DNA of 25,355 nucleotides. Source: Willaertia magna (taxonomy: Eukaryota; Heterolobosea; Eutetramitea; Acrasida; Naegleriidae). The notes under the pieces are model-generated. The model made no database searches. It was not told the origin of the DNA and was given only the letters and a program-made list of their open reading frames with translations. Positions 17,027-25,355 of the stretch are shown one piece after another. How positions within the stretch are numbered: the first letter of the stretch is position 1; each line of letters starts with the position of its first letter. The stretch spans positions 1 through 25,355 of the forward strand of contig CADWAF010003239.1 of assembly GCA_902984215.1 (NCBI GenBank), in the 5' to 3' direction. Both the position numbers and the translations under genes were made by a program.

Positions 17027-17419
17027 TTAATAGAAGAATCCTAAGATTTTACCACCTGTATGATGTTTTCTTGCTTCTTCGTGGTCCATGATACCCTTTG
17101 AGGTAGTTAAAACAATATAACCAAATTGACGGGATGGAAGTAAAGTAGTAACCCATCTTTCAATATCATCAATAGTAACGTCATATCTTGGTGAGATAAC
17201 ACCGCATTTATTTAATCTACCGTTTAATTCAACAACAATTTTACCTGCTCTATGATCATCAATTTCTTCAAATTCACCAACATATCCGTGTTTTTGCATA
17301 ACTGATAAAAATCTGGTGATAGTCTTTGATGCTGGTCTAAGCATAACTTGTCTTTTACCTTCCTTTTCTGCATTTCTGATGCTAACTAATGCATCATTGA
17401 GGACGCTTGTTCTGACCAT
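17027..17419 (-). CDS. RPS15A: 40S ribosomal protein S15A (uS8)
   Basis: The 130-residue product begins [21 protein letters not shown] and ends in [13 protein letters not shown], which match eukaryotic uS8 over the whole length; 130 residues is the normal family length. Internal landmarks are [36 protein letters not shown] and [20 protein letters not shown]. It belongs to the small cytosolic ribosomal subunit and binds the central domain of 18S rRNA. The coding part has no intron. A candidate 5'-leader intron lies just upstream. It is divergent from the RBM26/27 gene across a 404-nt spacer and 216 nt upstream of GOSR2 on the same strand. Confidence 0.98.
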   Translation of the reverse strand: MVRTSVLNDALVSIRNAEKEGKRQVMLRPASKTITRFLSVMQKHGYVGEFEEIDDHRAGKIVVELNGRLNKCGVISPRYDVTIDDIERWVTTLLPSRQFGYIVLTTSKGIMDHEEARKHHTGGKILGFFY

Positions 17420-17823
17420 TTTGTTATATTTTTGGCTGTATAGGAAAAAGGTTGAATTAATTAAAAAATGAAGAAGAGACTATGATGCCTACCTATTGTA
17501 GAGGTATTTTTTTCAGAAAACAAATCGGTTTACTTATGTTCAAGATGTTTACAATGAAAATGAGCTATCAAACGCCAACAAAACTTACAGATTTTTTTAA
17601 CAAACAAAATTTTTCAGCAGCAAACCTTTCGCATAACACAAGAACAACAAAATAATAACAGATGTTTAAATAATAATATCAATTTTCAGTACAACTTCAA
17701 TAAACTCTTGTAGTTAATATAAGACTAAAATAATTTAATCATTTATTTTGAATTCATTCACGCATTGAAGGATTGAAAAGCCTTTCGGTTGGTTAGTCTT
17801 CAAAAAATTAAATTTTTTAAAAA
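17420..17823. other. Divergent promoter spacer, RPS15A / RBM26
   Basis: A 404-nt AT-rich spacer between two divergent genes. Besides the candidate leader intron next to RPS15A, I see no supportable ORF, RNA gene or repeat; a short minus-strand ORF reaching into it (17735-17968) is antisense to RBM26. A TTAAATTTTTTAAAAA tract immediately precedes the RBM26 start. Confidence 0.5.
17436..17492 (-). other. Candidate 5'-UTR intron of RPS15A
   Basis: Read on the minus strand, a GTAGGC donor at 17492 and a pyrimidine-rich CCTATACAG acceptor ending at 17436 bound a 57-nt segment, within the size range of coding introns here. The acceptor is 16 nt before the RPS15A ATG. Leader introns are common in ribosomal protein genes. 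There is no coding constraint to confirm it. Confidence 0.35.
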
Positions 17824-19789
17824 ATGAGTGAATCCCTGTACGATAGTAAATACGAATTAGAATTAAAGAATTGGCTGAAAGATCGTCTAAAAGACCTTTG
17901 TCCAGCAGATCCCGTTTTATTATCTGACTATGTAATTGCTTTAGTACATTCTGCTGATAAAGATTCATTAGCTGGAAGTTTAAGAGATGGTTTAAGTGAA
18001 TTTTTAGGAGACAACACAGAAATTTTCGTTTCTTCTTTTTCTAATTGTTTAAAAACAGGAGAATATAAGCCTAAAGCTCCAACATCTTCAATAACGTCAA
18101 AACCAGTTAGTAATAACAATAATATAAGTACAGCAGCCACTAAAAAGGCCACAAGTACAACAACGCCCTCTTCATCAACTACAACAGTTGAAGATTCCGA
18201 TCCTAAGAAACGAAAGTTTGAAAGTAATAATAATATTAAAACGAATGATAAAACTGAAGGCTTACCTACAAAAAAGACTAAACCAACAGGATCTTCAACA
18301 ACGTCAACTTCAAATACATCTAAGGATAGATTAGAAAGAGATTCAAGAGACACTACTAGAGGAAAATACCAAGATAATGGTTCAGGCACTAGCAAATACT
18401 CATCTTCTGACGATAGATATTCTAGAGAAAGAGGAGGAAGAAGGGACACTAGGGACAATGGTAGAGATTCCAGAGACAGTAGAGATTCTAGAGATTCAAG
18501 AGGAGGTAGAGATTACAATGGTAGAGATAGTAGAGACAGTCGATATAGTTCTTCCTCTTATAATAGGGACAGTTCCGCACCTCCTCCACCACCTCGTAAG
18601 AACTTGGAAGGAGAAGTAGTTAAGGATAAGTATGGAAATGATATCATTGTTTTGAATAAGGATTTATTAGATGATCCTAATGTAGTTAGGCTTCCTTCAA
18701 CTAATACCTTAACATTAACTAATGTCCCTCCAGAGTTAAATACTTTACCAAAGATTTTTGGTTACTTTAAGAAGTTTGGTCATATTGTGAATGTAATGAT
18801 AAAGAAACATAATAATAGAGCCTTTGTACAATTTTCAGATAAAGAATCTGGACAGAATGCAATACAATCTCCTACAGCTGTTTTAGGTAATAGATTTATT
18901 CAAGTTGGTTGGGCAAAGAGAAATCCAAATGAATTAAAAGTTGATTATACAAGTAATGTACCACCAGAAGAGGAAGAAAAGAAGAAAGAAAAGTTAATTC
19001 AAACCAATGAAATTACTAAAAAGAATGAAGAATTACTTGCTCAACAATTATCAACTTATAAAATTTTGGTTGAAAAGTTAGAAGGCTTACCTGAAGGAAG
19101 TTCTCAAAAGAAAGAGTTAGCAGAGTTGATAAAGAAACTATCAGATGACATTCAAAAATCAATTGAAAGTCAGAAACTTATTTTAGAGAAGATGAGTGAA
19201 GCTACAAAGCCTAAACATTTCCAACAAATTATGTTTTTCAAGAAGAAGCAAGAAGAGATGAAACAAAAGAAGTTAGAAGACAGTATAAGCGAAATAACAG
19301 CAGGTGAATCCGTCCCTGAAATGCCTACTTCTTCCTATAGAGGTAGAGGAAGGGGAAGAGGTGGTTTTATTAGAGGAAGGGGTGGAAGAGGAGGTCTTAC
19401 AAGATCTCTATCAATTGATAATAGAACTTCAACTTTACATGTTTCTAACATTCCTGAACAAAAACAAAATCCAGAAGAATTACAAAATCATTTTGGAAAG
19501 TATGGAGCAGAAAAACTTGAAATGTTAGGAGATGGTTCATGTATTGTTAAGTTTGATTCTAGACAGAACGCAACAACTGCTTTAAAGTTGGGTAAAGAAT
19601 TAGATGGTCAACCATTGATTTTTAGATGGAAAGAAAGTAATAATGACGTACAACAAGTAAGTATTTAAATATTTATTGAAAGTTGTTTAACAATTATAAT
19701 CAATAATAACCACTTTAATATTTCAATAATATTGATAGAATAACGATCAACCAACTACGTCAAATAATGAAAATAATTCAACAATATAA
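17824..19789 (+). CDS. RBM26: RBM26/RBM27-type RNA-binding protein (2 exons)
   Basis: Exons 17824-19656 and 19739-19789 (82-nt intron, GTAAGT...GATAG) give 627 residues. Residues 8-85 (LKNWLKDRLKDLCPADPVLLSDYVIALV) match the PWI-like fold that opens RBM26/27. Residues 155-255 are rich in Arg-Asp/Ser-Arg repeats. RRM1 covers about 294-362 (NVPPELNTLPKIFGYFKKFG, then AVLGNRFIQVGWAKRN), very like RBM26. A coiled coil (about 385-460), an RGG segment (RGRGRGRGGFIRGRGGRGG, about 505-525) and RRM2 (about 537-607) follow in the same order as in RBM26. The CCCH zinc finger found between the PWI-like region and RRM1 in animals is missing. In animals the family works with the PAXT connection that delivers polyadenylated nuclear RNA to the exosome. 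Nuclear RNA surveillance is the likely role. Confidence 0.88.
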
Positions 19790-19994
19790 AAAAGAAAAAA
19801 CAAAAAATCTTTCTCAATAAAAAATACAAAACAAAACAATAATAATAACTAAAAAAGTTAAAAAGAATTAAGAATGCAAAAAGAAAATATTTTTATCAAA
19901 TTTAAATTTTATTTTTTTTCTGTCTCATCATTTTCTAATTGTTTATACCAATTAATTGTTAATACCAATGTCTATTTCCCTGTTAACAAACAAT

Positions 19995-20375
19995 TTAAAG
20001 AACGAATGGAATTTCTGGGTTAAAGCGAAGGTATTCTTCATCAGCAACATCTACAATTCTTTCATGGAGCGGTCTGGTTTCTTTGTTAAATACATTTTCT
20101 TCTAGCGATATTTCTTTAATTAATTTTTCAATATCTTCTTTTGTAAAATCTTTAACATCCTTTTTCTCTCTTGCACCGAAATGACGTTCTACCATGATGA
20201 ATGGATCTACTTCCGGAGTTTCTCTAACTAATAAACCTGTAGATGGATTTAAAGCTTTTATTTCACTATAGTTTTTTACTATAAATTCTCTTACTCCATT
20301 ACTTTGTGTATTTTTTGGACAAAAGTAAAATATTAATTGATGTACGTTTTTTGATACCTTTCCTCTCCAACTCAT
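19995..20375 (-). CDS. NDUFA2: Complex I subunit NDUFA2 (B8)
   Basis: A 126-residue protein beginning MSWRGKVSKNVHQLIFYFCP, with VREFIVKNYSEIKALNPSTGLLVRE in two conserved blocks, VREFIVKNY and LNPSTGLLVRET. This is the thioredoxin-like L51/S25/CI-B8 fold of NDUFA2, an accessory subunit of the matrix arm of mitochondrial NADH dehydrogenase. One Cys (residue 19) occupies the usual position. The animal protein is about 99 residues; here a C-terminal extension of about 30 residues (EENVFNKETRPLHERIVDV onward) follows. There is no cleavable presequence, as in animals. It shows that the organism keeps complex I. It lies 77 nt downstream of DRC4 on the same strand, and converges on RBM26 205 nt away. 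Confidence 0.92.
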   Translation of the reverse strand: MSWRGKVSKNVHQLIFYFCPKNTQSNGVREFIVKNYSEIKALNPSTGLLVRETPEVDPFIMVERHFGAREKKDVKDFTKEDIEKLIKEISLEENVFNKETRPLHERIVDVADEEYLRFNPEIPFVL

Positions 20376-20452
20376 TTTTTTTTAAAAAATAAAATTTTTA
20401 AATTATTGATTTTCGAGATTGTCACATTTAAAATTTACAACTTTTATTTCTA

Positions 20453-21904
20453 TTACTTCAACCACACCCTTCCTGGAACGCCTTCATCTATTACTTGTAC
20501 AGGTTCAATACCTAACTCATCTTCTATACCATATTGTTTCATTTTAGCATTAATTACTCGTATTAAATCATTATAACTCTTTTTCATCTTTTCCAATTCA
20601 AATTTCAGCTCCCTTACTAATGTATTCTTTTCTTCAATGACATCTTCAAGACCTGATGTTATTTCTTCAGCAGTATGTTCATCTACATTATAAGCTTTAA
20701 GTATCTCAAATAATTGTGCATCTTTCTTCTCTAAAGTTTCTTGTAAAGCTGCAACCTTAGTTTCCAACACTTGATTCTTAAATAATGTTTTTTGTTGCAC
20801 TTCATGAATTGTCTTTTCAAACTTCTCATATAAAGCATCTCTTTCATTTTGTACTTGTTTATGACTTTGTTCCAATATCTCATGTTCCCATGCTAGTTTT
20901 TTTAATTGATCTTCCATTTTCACTAGAGTTTCTTTTGTTTTATTTAAGGTATTTATATCTTTCTTATAAGTTGCTGCTTCAATCCTTAGTTTTTGTACAT
21001 CATCTAAAGCTTTCTTTAGAGGTTCAACTAACTTCTTGTTATCTTGTGAAATTTCTAACATTAACTTTTCATTATTTGCTTCTTCTTCTTTCATTTTAGC
21101 TGCTTCATCTTTTAATGTTTTTATTAATTCTAAATGATTTCTAGTTATTGTATTGTAATATTCTTTCATTTGTTTAAAAGCAATTTTATGTTTTTCCATT
21201 AATTGTTTTATATGTGTATTTTTCCTTTCTTCAATCTCTTCTGTTTCTTTTCTTCCCCTTAACTCTAAATCTTCTCTTAGTTTTTTCATTTTCATTTCAT
21301 ATTTTAATTGTGTTTCTTTTAGTTTTCTTGCAAACGTTTCCGTTTGTTTTGTTAATGTTTTATCTTGATTTGCCTTTAAAGCCTTTATCTCTTCTTGATA
21401 TGATATCTCCATAGCATGAAGTTCACGTTTTAATTTTCTTTTATCTGATTTCAATTGAGCTTGTTTTTGTCTAAATTCATCTGCCTGAATTTTTAAAGCA
21501 TTTTCACTTTCAATTTTTAATCTATCAATAGTAATTTTTTGTTCATATAACAAGTGTCTCACTTTTTGTTTATAAACTTTCAATTCCACTTGATGCCTCT
21601 CTTCAATCTCTTCCATTTCTCTTTCTTTATTTCTACTTTCAATCTTTAAATCTTCAACTTCTTTCTTCGTTATATTCCAAAAAGCATTTATACGATCTCT
21701 TTCCAATTGAAAATAATTTCTAGCTCTTTTAGCCTCTTCTAATTCAACCATTAATTCTTCCATCGTTTTAACTTCGGTACCGCTCGGTATTACCTCAGAA
21801 GGTTGTTGACCTGTACTTGCTCCTTGATTATTTCTTTGATTCGCATTATTACTTTGATTGTTCCTATTATTTCTAGAAACATTGGTATTTCTATTACTAC
21901 TCAT
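20453..21904 (-). CDS. DRC4: Dynein regulatory complex subunit 4 (DRC4/GAS8)
   Basis: A single-exon gene of 483 residues, close to the 478 of human GAS8. After an Asn/Gln/Ser-rich head (residues 1-45) the protein is nearly continuous coiled coil from about 47 to 465. Landmarks typical of GAS8 are ELEEAKRARNYFQLERDRIN, FWNITKKEVEDLK, HLLYEQ, MKEYYNTITRNHLELIKTLK and LKKLAWEHEILEQ. The end is VPGRVWLK. DRC4 is a core rod of the nexin-dynein regulatory complex linking outer doublet microtubules, required for ciliary bending. With CFAP70 it is the second axonemal gene in the window. The Asn-rich head is a lineage expansion. The start at 21904 follows an A-run on the coding strand. Confidence 0.94.
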   Translation of the reverse strand: MSSNRNTNVSRNNRNNQSNNANQRNNQGASTGQQPSEVIPSGTEVKTMEELMVELEEAKRARNYFQLERDRINAFWNITKKEVEDLKIESRNKEREMEEIEERHQVELKVYKQKVRHLLYEQKITIDRLKIESENALKIQADEFRQKQAQLKSDKRKLKRELHAMEISYQEEIKALKANQDKTLTKQTETFARKLKETQLKYEMKMKKLREDLELRGRKETEEIEERKNTHIKQLMEKHKIAFKQMKEYYNTITRNHLELIKTLKDEAAKMKEEEANNEKLMLEISQDNKKLVEPLKKALDDVQKLRIEAATYKKDINTLNKTKETLVKMEDQLKKLAWEHEILEQSHKQVQNERDALYEKFEKTIHEVQQKTLFKNQVLETKVAALQETLEKKDAQLFEILKAYNVDEHTAEEITSGLEDVIEEKNTLVRELKFELEKMKKSYNDLIRVINAKMKQYGIEDELGIEPVQVIDEGVPGRVWLK

Positions 21905-22013
21905 TTTTTTTAACTTTCTAGCCTTAATAGCTTTTAAGTAAATATTTTTGGCGGGAAATATATAAAATAATTATTATTTAAATAAAAAATTAAATAAATA
22001 GAAAATAAAACAA

Positions 22014-23042
22014 TTAAAATTTTATCTCTTGTGAAAGAATTGTTAGAATATCTCTTAAAATTTCCTTTTCATTATTAATTCTATTTAAATTATTTGAATC
22101 ATTCTTTGATTTATCCTTCCTTAAAGTAGTAGAAGAAGAAAAGGTATAAATCTCAAAGGAATCACCAATGGTATGTAAGGTTAAACAAGGAAATAAATAA
22201 TTATTTGTTTCAATCATTAATTTTTGTGGTAAAATTGCCTTTCCATTCACTAGAAATAAAAATTCATAAATAAATAGTGGTTTTTCTTTAATTAATTTAA
22301 CATTATAAATAATAGTTATAATATCTCCTATTGAAAGTTTAATATTTGTTGAAATACAATTAGTTGAAAGAAAATTACTACGAATTTGTCCATCGCTTGA
22401 TAATGAAAGTGTGTATTTAGGGAAACCTAGAAATCTATTGGGTTCTTTACCTAGATAGAATTTTTCATCACCAAAACCTATTGCAACGTTACTGTGTATA
22501 GCTTTTTCAATAAGTTTATATTGACACAGGGTTTGTTGTTGTGTAATGGATAAAAGAGCTGACAAATTTCCTTTTGGAAAGTCTTTACGTTGTAAACCAA
22601 ATGTATAATTATTTGATGATTCGTTTTTAGTTAAACAATTATTTTCAAAAATTATTTCTTTCATTGGATTAATAAAATAATTATTATTACTAATAAATAT
22701 ATCAATTAATCTTCTCCATTTATTATTTTTCTCAATTAATGAACTAATGATCTCTTCGTCATTAAACAATTCACCCAAATTATTCGAAGAAATTAAATTT
22801 AAATAAAAAAATCTATTAAATTTATTGTCAATAATAAATGTATTAAATAAAAATTTATTACTGAAACAAAATAATATTTGTTCTCTTAATGATAAAAAAG
22901 TCATTATCAAACTAATAATGTCAACATTTTGAATAAAATTGTTGTTATTATAAATACTTTCATTTTGTTTCTCTAAAAAATTTAATTTCTCTAATTGCTC
23001 ATCAACAACCACTGACGGCAACGTACAATTCACTTGACCCAT
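22014..23042 (-). CDS. Possible F-box/SPRY-domain protein with MGQ N-terminus
   Basis: A single-exon gene of 342 residues. Residues about 38-72 (NVDIISLIMTFLSLREQIL) resemble a divergent F-box. Residues about 145-305 look like a SPRY domain: VAIGFGDEKFYLG, LSLSSDGQIRSNFL, a GDIITIIYNVKL strand, FLFLVNGK and FPCLTLHTIGDSFEIYTF follow the order of SPRY strands. F-box plus SPRY is the layout of FBXO45, an SCF-type ubiquitin ligase adaptor, so a role in substrate recognition for ubiquitination is plausible. Gly2 followed by Cys6 could allow lipidation, but the fit is weaker than for the protein at 5826. The sequence is rich in Asn, Phe and Ile. It is divergent from the WIPI gene. Confidence 0.72.
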   Translation of the reverse strand: MGQVNCTLPSVVVDEQLEKLNFLEKQNESIYNNNNFIQNVDIISLIMTFLSLREQILFCFSNKFLFNTFIIDNKFNRFFYLNLISSNNLGELFNDEEIISSLIEKNNKWRRLIDIFISNNNYFINPMKEIIFENNCLTKNESSNNYTFGLQRKDFPKGNLSALLSITQQQTLCQYKLIEKAIHSNVAIGFGDEKFYLGKEPNRFLGFPKYTLSLSSDGQIRSNFLSTNCISTNIKLSIGDIITIIYNVKLIKEKPLFIYEFLFLVNGKAILPQKLMIETNNYLFPCLTLHTIGDSFEIYTFSSSTTLRKDKSKNDSNNLNRINNEKEILRDILTILSQEIKF

Positions 23043-23454
23043 TTTTTTTTACGTAGTGAAATACGAACACCAAGTCAATTTACTTTAAAGTCTCCTTACA
23101 ATCTTGTCTTCTTTTTATTGCTTTCCCTTGGGCTGTTTCATTTGTAACACAACAAATGCCTTGCCTTGTTTCCAACAAAAACTAACATTAATTAAAGTTC
23201 CTATCTAACACGGTGCAGTTTATTGTCTATTTTATTTGAATTTAACATTTCTGCATAAAAATAGCTTCTATTTAGCAAAACGTACTTCTTCCTTTTTTAT
23301 TTTACAAAAAAAATAAACCAACAACTACTTGTTTGTTTTTCAAAAAAAGTTATTTTCAACTTGATTATTTGATCGTTCCGGAAAGCTACTTTAAAGGCTT
23401 AAAAGAAGAAGAAGCAAAGATAATAATTTGTTTTATGAATAATAATTTTAGTTT
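23043..23454. other. Divergent promoter spacer, SPRY protein / WIPI gene
   Basis: A 412-nt AT-rich spacer. I see no RNA gene or repeat of note. Pyrimidine-rich stretches occur near 23110-23150 and 23285-23300. It ends in a purine-rich leader (AAAAGAAGAAGAAGCAAAG) and a short upstream ORF before the WIPI start. Confidence 0.45.
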
Positions 23455-23458
23455 ATGA
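23435..23458 (+). promoter_or_regulatory. Seven-codon upstream ORF overlapping the WIPI start by ATGA
   Basis: ATG 23435 opens MNNNFSL and stops at TGA 23456-23458, which overlaps the main ATG at 23455-23457. Such a layout allows termination and re-initiation at the next ATG and would make WIPI output depend on it. The 13-nt sequence TTTATGAATAATT occurs at both ATGs (23432 and 23452), so the uORF may have arisen by a short duplication. Confidence 0.45.
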
Positions 23459-24846
23459 ATAATTGGTTACAACCAACAGATAGTTCTCTTGAAATAATAC
23501 CTAATAATAATCAACAACAACCAACAACTAAAGTTTGTACAGCAACTCCTTTCTTTCCGAAAAACCTTGAAGATATCCCTAAAAACCATCCATTAGATCA
23601 TTATTATTATCATCAACTAAAAGAAAAACGTCAAGATAACAATAATAACCCAACATCAGAAACAATGAATATTTATAGATATAAATCCGATAATCAAGAA
23701 CAATCCAAATCCTCTAATAATCGTAGCGGTAGCCTTAACGAATTAGATGAAGTTGTCCAACAATCCATGCAAGAAAGTTCCGGCGTAAAAAAAGAAATTA
23801 TTGAAGATAAAGAAAAACGACTTTTATTCTTTGGTTTTAACCAAACCAATAATTTATTCTCAGTTGGTACTGAACAAGGCTTCTACGTTTACTCTGTCTA
23901 TAGCCTAAAAGAAAAAACAAAAATGTTATTCCATGGCGGGATTGGTATCGTAGAGATGTTATTTAAATCCAATATTTTTGCTCTTGTAGGTGGCGGGAAG
24001 AAACCAGCCTTCGCAGTTGACCGCGTAATCCTTTGGGAAGACTCTCAAAAGAAATGTATTTCTGAAATTCCTACTAATAAGCCTATAAGAGCAGTTAAGT
24101 TACATAAAAATTTATTAGTTATTGTAGTTGAAGATCAAGTAATTGTATATGATCATGAAATGAAAGAGATTAGTAGATCTGCTACAATTGATAATCCAAC
24201 TGGAATTGTTGCAATTTCACCAGATACTGAAAATATTGTATTAGCTTATCCTGCAGTTCAACCAGGTATGATTAGAGTTGAACATTTAAGTTATGGTGAT
24301 AAAAAGAATTATATTAAGGCTCATGAATCAAAGATTAGTCAAATTGCATTAAATAGAGATGGTACAAGATTAGCCTCAGCAAGTGAGAAGGGTACCCTTG
24401 TTCGTGTTTTTGATACAAGTACTGGAGAGTTAGTTAAGGAAGTAAGAAGAGGTTCAAAACAAGCTAAGATTTATTCTCTTGCCTTCTCTGACGATTCAAA
24501 CTTTTTATGTTGTTCTTCAGATACTGGAACTATTCATGTTTTCTCTTTAATTGATAAAACACAAAATAGAACTTCAAGCTTCTCCTTTGTTGGTGGTTAT
24601 ATTGCTAGTATTTTCACTTCAGAGTGGAGTTTTGGTGAATATCGTGGGGCAGAAGTAGGTTTATTAAATGTACCTACCTTATGTGCCTTTGTCCCAAGAA
24701 AAGCAGAAGACGATAAAGAACTTGTATTAAATGTATTAACTGCACTTGGTGATATGTTAACCTTAACTTTTGACATTAGCTCAGGCAATACAGCACCAGT
24801 TGGAATTCAAAAACGTTCCTTTTTATCAAACGAAGAAAAAGATTAA
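23455..24846 (+). CDS. PROPPIN of the WIPI3/WIPI4 (Atg18) family
   Basis: A single-exon gene of 463 residues. A seven-bladed WD40-like propeller starts at about residue 122 (RLLFFGFNQTNNLFSVGTEQGFYVYS). VRRGSKQAKIYSLAFS at residues 330-345 contains the phosphoinositide-binding Arg pair, with Val in place of the usual Phe/Leu of F/LRRG. CCSSDTGTIHVFSL and SEWSFGEYR follow as in WDR45/WDR45B. The family binds PI3P and PI(3,5)P2 on membranes and acts in autophagosome formation and vacuole/endosome traffic. The first 120 residues are an Asn/Gln/Ser-rich extension not found in WIPI3/4 (about 350-360 residues). The first 190 codons use CGN for four of five Arg, while later codons mostly use AGA. 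A seven-codon uORF abuts the start. Confidence 0.92.
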   Translation: MNNWLQPTDSSLEIIPNNNQQQPTTKVCTATPFFPKNLEDIPKNHPLDHYYYHQLKEKRQDNNNNPTSETMNIYRYKSDNQEQSKSSNNRSGSLNELDEVVQQSMQESSGVKKEIIEDKEKRLLFFGFNQTNNLFSVGTEQGFYVYSVYSLKEKTKMLFHGGIGIVEMLFKSNIFALVGGGKKPAFAVDRVILWEDSQKKCISEIPTNKPIRAVKLHKNLLVIVVEDQVIVYDHEMKEISRSATIDNPTGIVAISPDTENIVLAYPAVQPGMIRVEHLSYGDKKNYIKAHESKISQIALNRDGTRLASASEKGTLVRVFDTSTGELVKEVRRGSKQAKIYSLAFSDDSNFLCCSSDTGTIHVFSLIDKTQNRTSSFSFVGGYIASIFTSEWSFGEYRGAEVGLLNVPTLCAFVPRKAEDDKELVLNVLTALGDMLTLTFDISSGNTAPVGIQKRSFLSNEEKD

Positions 24847-25355
24847 ATTATTATTGTAAATGACAACTATTAATTGTGAAATAAAAAAAACTGTAATTAT
24901 TACAACAAATACCACATAAACCCAAAAAACCAACCAAAATACATTTGTGTAGTATTCAACACAAAACAAATAAAATTCTGTCAAGATCCATTTACTTAAC
25001 ACAAAGATCCATTAATTTCCTTCCTTGAACCATAACAACCTGAAAAGCCATTTAATGACAAACTAGAAATAAATAATGAAAATCCCAAAAGCATCTTTGA
25101 GCATCTCTTCCCCTGATTTATAAACTGACCAACAAATAAAAAGGTCTACGATGGGTATATACATACAGCCGAGCCAAGTAACAAGCGTCTAAAAAAATTC
25201 ATGAAATGCACCAATAAAGCAAGTATACTGCTATTAAAATATCAGGGAAAAATTCGTAACTGAGGAACAGGTCCTAAATCCGACATTCTACGCACTTTAT
25301 TTCAGTTGAAATTAGCTCTGTACTGTCGATTCCATAGACACCTTAACCAAAACAA
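24847..25355. other. Non-coding right end of the window
   Basis: No ORF above about 50 codons is supportable on either strand in these 509 nt. GTGAAATAAAAAAAACTG, about 30-45 nt after the WIPI stop, may provide a poly(A) signal. From about 25140 the sequence looks less AT-rich and resembles the spacer at 5459-5825 in composition, although I see no clear sequence match. It could be a promoter of a gene beyond the edge or a non-coding RNA. No tRNA or snRNA motif was recognised. Confidence 0.4.

Noticed and set aside
17928..18619. Minus-strand 176-codon ORF and plus-strand 80-codon ORF
   Set aside because: Both are alternative readings of the Arg/Asp/Ser repeats of RBM26; no family features.
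1..25355. Bacterial or operon-like origin suggested by the RsuA gene and the ATGA overlap
   Set aside because: Spliceosomal introns, eukaryotic ribosomal proteins, a SNARE and axonemal genes show nuclear eukaryotic DNA.
1..25355. Dictyostelid origin suggested by Asn-rich tracts and A-rich starts
   Set aside because: CFAP70 and DRC4 are axonemal proteins that dictyostelids lack; Asn tracts occur in other AT-rich protists.
1..25355. CRISPR arrays, transposons, long terminal repeats, rRNA genes
   Set aside because: No regularly spaced repeats, transposase or reverse transcriptase motifs or rRNA-like segments were seen; repeats are limited to codon-level low complexity.

Overview
This is nuclear DNA from a compact, AT-rich protist genome. 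Spliceosomal introns with GTAAGT-type donors, eukaryotic ribosomal proteins, a Golgi SNARE, an autophagy PROPPIN and axonemal proteins establish a eukaryote. CFAP70 and DRC4 imply motile cilia or flagella. NDUFA2 and ATP23 imply aerobic mitochondria with complex I and ATP synthase. TAA, TAG and TGA all serve as stops, so the nuclear code looks standard. Asn-rich tracts, A-rich sequence before ATG codons and 37-82 nt introns suggest a heterolobosean amoeboflagellate (Naegleria/Willaertia-like). This is inference: no rRNA or other taxonomic marker is present, and dictyostelids are disfavoured by the ciliary genes.

I call 18 protein genes, about one per 1.4 kb. Twenty coding introns were placed by hand in six of them, each keeping the reading frame.

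Region 1-7000: an unidentified gene at the left edge (+), a low-complexity nuclear-type protein with a possible DUF7918-like head (-), an RsuA-type pseudouridine synthase (+), five-exon CFAP70 (-), a small probably acylated protein (+) and mitochondrial protease/chaperone ATP23 (-).

Region 7000-12000: NOM1/Sgd1 (+), ribosomal protein eL34 with one intron (+) and a four-exon coiled-coil protein with Arg-rich repeats (-).

Region 12000-17450: a ten-exon armadillo-repeat protein (+) whose stop overlaps the start of the Hsc70-interacting protein Hip/ST13 (+), then membrin/GOSR2 (-) and ribosomal protein uS8/RPS15A (-).

Region 17800-24850: an RBM26/27-type RNA-binding protein (+), NDUFA2 (-), DRC4/GAS8 (-), a possible F-box/SPRY protein (-) and a WIPI/Atg18-type PROPPIN (+).

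The genes do not form one pathway. They are mostly housekeeping genes (ribosome biogenesis, translation, mitochondrial respiration, RNA surveillance, Golgi traffic, autophagy), with two axonemal genes. The striking property is compaction. Convergent genes lie 33-205 nt apart, and one pair overlaps by 4 nt through a shared palindromic TTAA. One tandem pair overlaps by ATGA. No tRNA, rRNA, transposon, CRISPR array or long repeat was seen. I found no clear evidence for a new multi-gene system. The best leads are the repeat-phased introns of the armadillo gene, the ATGA overlaps and a few unidentified proteins.
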